Source: Melieria omissa
Taxonomy: Eukaryota; Arthropoda; Insecta; Diptera; Ulidiidae
Assembly: GCA_963971225.1 (NCBI GenBank)
Contig: OZ020267.1
Coordinates: 96,709,648-96,773,647, forward strand
DNA: 64,000 bases
Reading direction: 5' to 3'
Shown here: positions 61,534 through 64,000 of the stretch, piece after piece
How positions within the stretch are numbered: the stretch's first letter is position 1
Layout of the letters: each line of letters begins with the position of its first letter
Made by a program: the position numbers and the translations under genes
The notes under the pieces: model-generated
What the model was told of the DNA's origin: nothing
The model's database searches: none
The model's input: the letters and a program-made list of their open reading frames with translations, nothing else

Positions 61534-62580
61534 ATGAGCATCGAACAAAGATCAAATATTAACTTTTGTTTTACAAATGTTTAAACTTTAACCGAAGCAT
61601 TTAAATTGATGAACCAAGTTTATAATGATGATGGTTTATACTGTGCTGGAGTTCATAAGTGGTAAACGCGATTTAAAAACGATTGTCTGGCCATAAATGA
61701 TGACCAACGTGCTAGCCAACTGAAATCCGCGATCACCGCAGATTCTATCAAAACTTGACGATTATTCATACTAGATTAGCCAAAATCTTCATTGATATTC
61801 CTAAAATTGGATCAAATCATAAAATTAACCACAAATTTGATAATTTTCAATTACATGAAAACATATTTTGTTTCGAAATTTTTTTCATGTTTAAAATTGA
61901 ATTACGTCATTTTGTATAAAAAATACCTACCTGGGTGATCCCAGGCGCTTTTGCTGCCATTTTGAATACAACTCACAATACATTTTTTTTTTACGTACCT
62001 TATTATGTGTTCAATAAACCCTCTGGAAAGAAATCTTCTAATACTTTTCATAGTCACAAAATAAATCATTAATCGTTAGGCCTTTTTTCGAAAAACGAAC
62101 TGTCACCAGAGGAAGATCCTAAATACTATATTGAAACTCAAAATAGCGGTGGAAGTGCCTGGGGTCATCCGAGTGAACAACATTGGTAAACGACGTATAC
62201 AAAAATCTTTGGTAAGGCGATGGTTAAGCATCTCAATAGCATACATTTATCGCATTTTAACTGAACATTGGACTATCGAAGGGTGCCATCTCATCTATCG
62301 ACACTTGTTTTGACTGTTATTTTGTTTACTAAAAGTCGAATTTTAACCATCAACCACTCCTCGTTTTTACCTGATGCGGCACCGTGCGAATTTCACCTTT
62401 TCAAAAAATGCATTTGCCGATGAAAAAAGCGTTTTGAGAACGTAGAAACCATCCAAAAGGCTTGTACTCTCATCCTGAAGGACATTTTGGTCGACGAACT
62501 AAACTACTCTTTAGACATGTTTTTAGATCATACAAATCGCTGTATTGAGCGTAAATGGGACTATGAAAGAAACAAATTAG
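61534..62580 (+). mobile_element. Mariner transposase pseudogene inside the hAT-type element
   Basis: From ATG at 61,534 the frame reads MSIEQRSNINFCF, then TLTEAFKLMNQVYNDDGL, KW, TRFKNDCLAINDDQRASQ, the N-terminal DNA-binding part of a mariner transposase, with stops after NV and KW. After an interrupted middle it resumes near 62,245 with YIYRILTEHW, jumps to FLPDAAPCEFHLF near 62,370 and ends FENVETIQKACTLILKDILV, DELNYSLDMFLDH, RCIE, with the terminal stop at 62,578-62,580. The segment between the second helix-turn-helix and PDAAP, which holds two of the three catalytic Asp residues, is deleted. The third Asp is Glu (CEFHLF). Confidence 0.8.
61929..62175. mobile_element. Inverted-repeat MITE-like insert within the mariner remnant
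   Basis: The left end reads CTGGGTGATCCCAGGCGC, then GCCATTTTGAATA; the right end, reversed, reads CTCGGATGACCCCAGGCAC, then GCTATTTTGAG. These are imperfect inverted repeats of about 37 bp. The interior is shared with 43,321-43,473. The target duplication is not clear. It interrupts the mariner coding remnant. Confidence 0.6.
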
Positions 62581-62760
62581 TTTCGCCCACAAATTTTTTT
62601 GTTATTATTCTTTTAAATGTTTAAAGATGAAAAGAGATTTTTGCTAATGTAGGAACGTACATACGATGAATAGTGATTGAAAATGTTGACAAATTATAGG
62701 CTATGGGGGGGTTCTGACACCCAACCCCCCGCCCTCCTTGGCTACACCCCTGCCATAAGT

Positions 62761-63825
62761 AACGATTATGACTGTGTTGGAATTTTGTGAGGTAAAATAA
62801 AAAAAAATTCTACACCGTAGGCGTGAAACTAGAGACCAAACATAGTGATACTGCGTACTCAGTTTTTCATTTTTACATCCTTTTCCCCTGTAAAAGGATT
62901 TTAAATTTTGAACGGGATAAAAAATAAAAAAAAATGTTTAACCTCTTTAGAATACGGCGATATGCATATATGAAAAAGGAAAGGCTCAACAATTTGAATA
63001 AAATTAATTTTTATCTATTTGTAAAAAATGATATGAAATGGGTCCTTTGAAAATTTTAATCCTTTATATTCTTCAAAATTTATATAGAACTTTTTTAAAA
63101 AGAAGGTATGTTAAAACCCAAAATTTCCTTAATCACGTATCAAAATTTCATTATTCTCGCTTTATTGATTTCATAGTTACTCAAATGGGTAAGAATTGGG
63201 TAAATAAATAAATTAAAATTTTTGTACTTCATTAGAATTGCGACTTCCGTCTTTTTTTAATAACTTTCAAACCCACAAAGTTAGAGTAATGAAATTTTGA
63301 CAAGTGATCAAGGAGATTTTGGGTCTTAACATACTTATTTTTTAAGAAAATTGGACATGTCATTTTTTGTTTGCATGTTTCATTGCATCAAAGGTCAGAT
63401 GCCTGATGCCGACACAGATCACAGGGTGTGGTACTGCCCTATTGCCTTCCTTCACAAATCCCATACAAGATGGCGACGTGTACCATAGCCCAGTAGCTCG
63501 AACCCTACTTCAATTCTAGTGTCACCAGAACACTTATCTCGGTTAAGTAGACAGCAGATATCATCAGTTGTGTAGATTTTAACAGAGCAGTGAATCTTTG
63601 TTGGAATGAAAGGAGAAGGTGAAGTCTGAACAGTTGGAACTTCTGGAACTACTTTTACCAATTGACCTTTTTGATTGACCTATCACTGCGCGGCATTCTT
63701 TAGCACAGGTTAGGTTTTTAATGACTTGAATGACTTCAAATCGGTCAACATAAGTGACATACTCAAGTTCATTCATAATGCAAATGAAGTAAGTTGAAAT
63801 ATGTTTTTCAGAGAATTTGCATAGT
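62761..63825. other. AT-rich sequence, no supported gene
   Basis: Minus-strand open frames at 63,452-63,661 and 63,579-63,986 overlap each other, and the second runs into a MITE. No domain is recognisable; they could be decayed transposon coding sequence. Confidence 0.35.
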
Positions 63826-63833
63826 TGTACGTA

Positions 63834-63988
63834 CAGTGGCGCACACAGGGGGTTTTGGGGTTCAAACCGCCAAATAGTAAATTTGCTGGTAGAAAATATG
63901 GTTACCGGTATGGAATACCGTTCGATATTCGGCTCAAATGTTGTACACAAACCCCCGCCCCGCAAATTAAATCCTGTGTGCGCCACTG
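63834..63988. mobile_element. hAT-type MITE, 155 bp, intact ends
   Basis: The ends are perfect inverted repeats CAGTGGCGCACACAGG. An 8-bp duplication TGTACGTA lies at 63,826-63,833 and 63,989-63,996. G/C-rich runs lie inside both ends and a short palindrome-like ACCGGTATGGAATACCG sits in the middle. Related copies are at 39,285-39,420 and 46,190-46,320. It is non-coding. Confidence 0.92.
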
Positions 63989-64000
63989 TGTACGTATACC

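Larger units (their letters stand above)
61285..62752. mobile_element. hAT-type element, 1,468 bp, carrying a mariner remnant
   Basis: The left end is CAGGGGCGTAGTCAGAAC; the reverse complement of the right end is CAGGGGTGTAGCCAAGGA. A perfect 8-bp duplication CCATAAGT lies at 61,277-61,284 and 62,753-62,760. G-rich (left) and C-rich (right) runs follow the ends. The only coding trace inside is mariner-like, not hAT-like, so the element cannot move itself and probably took up a mariner copy after or before insertion. Confidence 0.85.

Noticed and set aside
1..64000. CRISPR array, bacterial operons or ribosomal RNA
   Set aside because: No regularly spaced direct repeats with unique spacers, no operon-like gene packing and no rRNA segments are visible; spliced eya and the repeat content are eukaryotic.

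Overview
The window is nuclear DNA from an insect, most likely a higher fly (Diptera, Brachycera). The main evidence is one unmistakable gene, eyes absent (eya). Its C-terminal phosphatase domain is nearly identical to the Drosophila protein, while its N-terminal half is fly-like but clearly diverged from Drosophila. The AT-rich, repeat-laden surroundings, the very short introns (64 and 75 nt) and the mariner, hAT-like, piggyBac-like and non-LTR remnants fit a non-drosophilid fly with a larger genome, for example a tephritid. That family-level placement is inference.

Layout. Positions 1-22.7 kb are gene-free by my reading: AT-rich sequence with a tRNA-like fragment, several inverted-repeat elements, two broken transposases and two non-LTR retrotransposon tails. 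Positions 22,780-25,268 hold the last three coding exons of eya on the + strand, followed by about 1 kb of probable 3' UTR. The first coding exon is not in this window. Positions 26.3-29.2 kb are transposon debris: a TTAA-flanked MITE carrying a nested hAT-type MITE, then two opposed RNase H/C-terminal fragments of non-LTR elements. A small two-exon gene for a secreted acidic peptide, in pieces too short for simple ORF finding, lies at 29,540-29,910. From 30 to 64 kb I found no further convincing protein gene. This part alternates between GC-richer islands (regulatory or untranslated-exon candidates, notably 53.4-55.07 kb) and repeats: further MITE copies, tandem arrays, a SINE-like element, a 1.2-kb hexamer satellite and a three-level transposon nest at 61.3-62.75 kb.

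The most informative structures are mobile-element families with readable ends. Four elements have perfect 8-bp target duplications (hAT-type). Three copies of one TTAA-flanked family share CCCTTTCGACCCC-like ends. A 931-bp element has long inverted repeats and five copies of a GGTGGCAC motif. No pathway links the genes here: eya is a nuclear transcription cofactor and phosphatase of the retinal determination network, and the small peptide gene is of unknown function.

All family calls come from reading motifs by eye. No alignment, database search or folding program was run.
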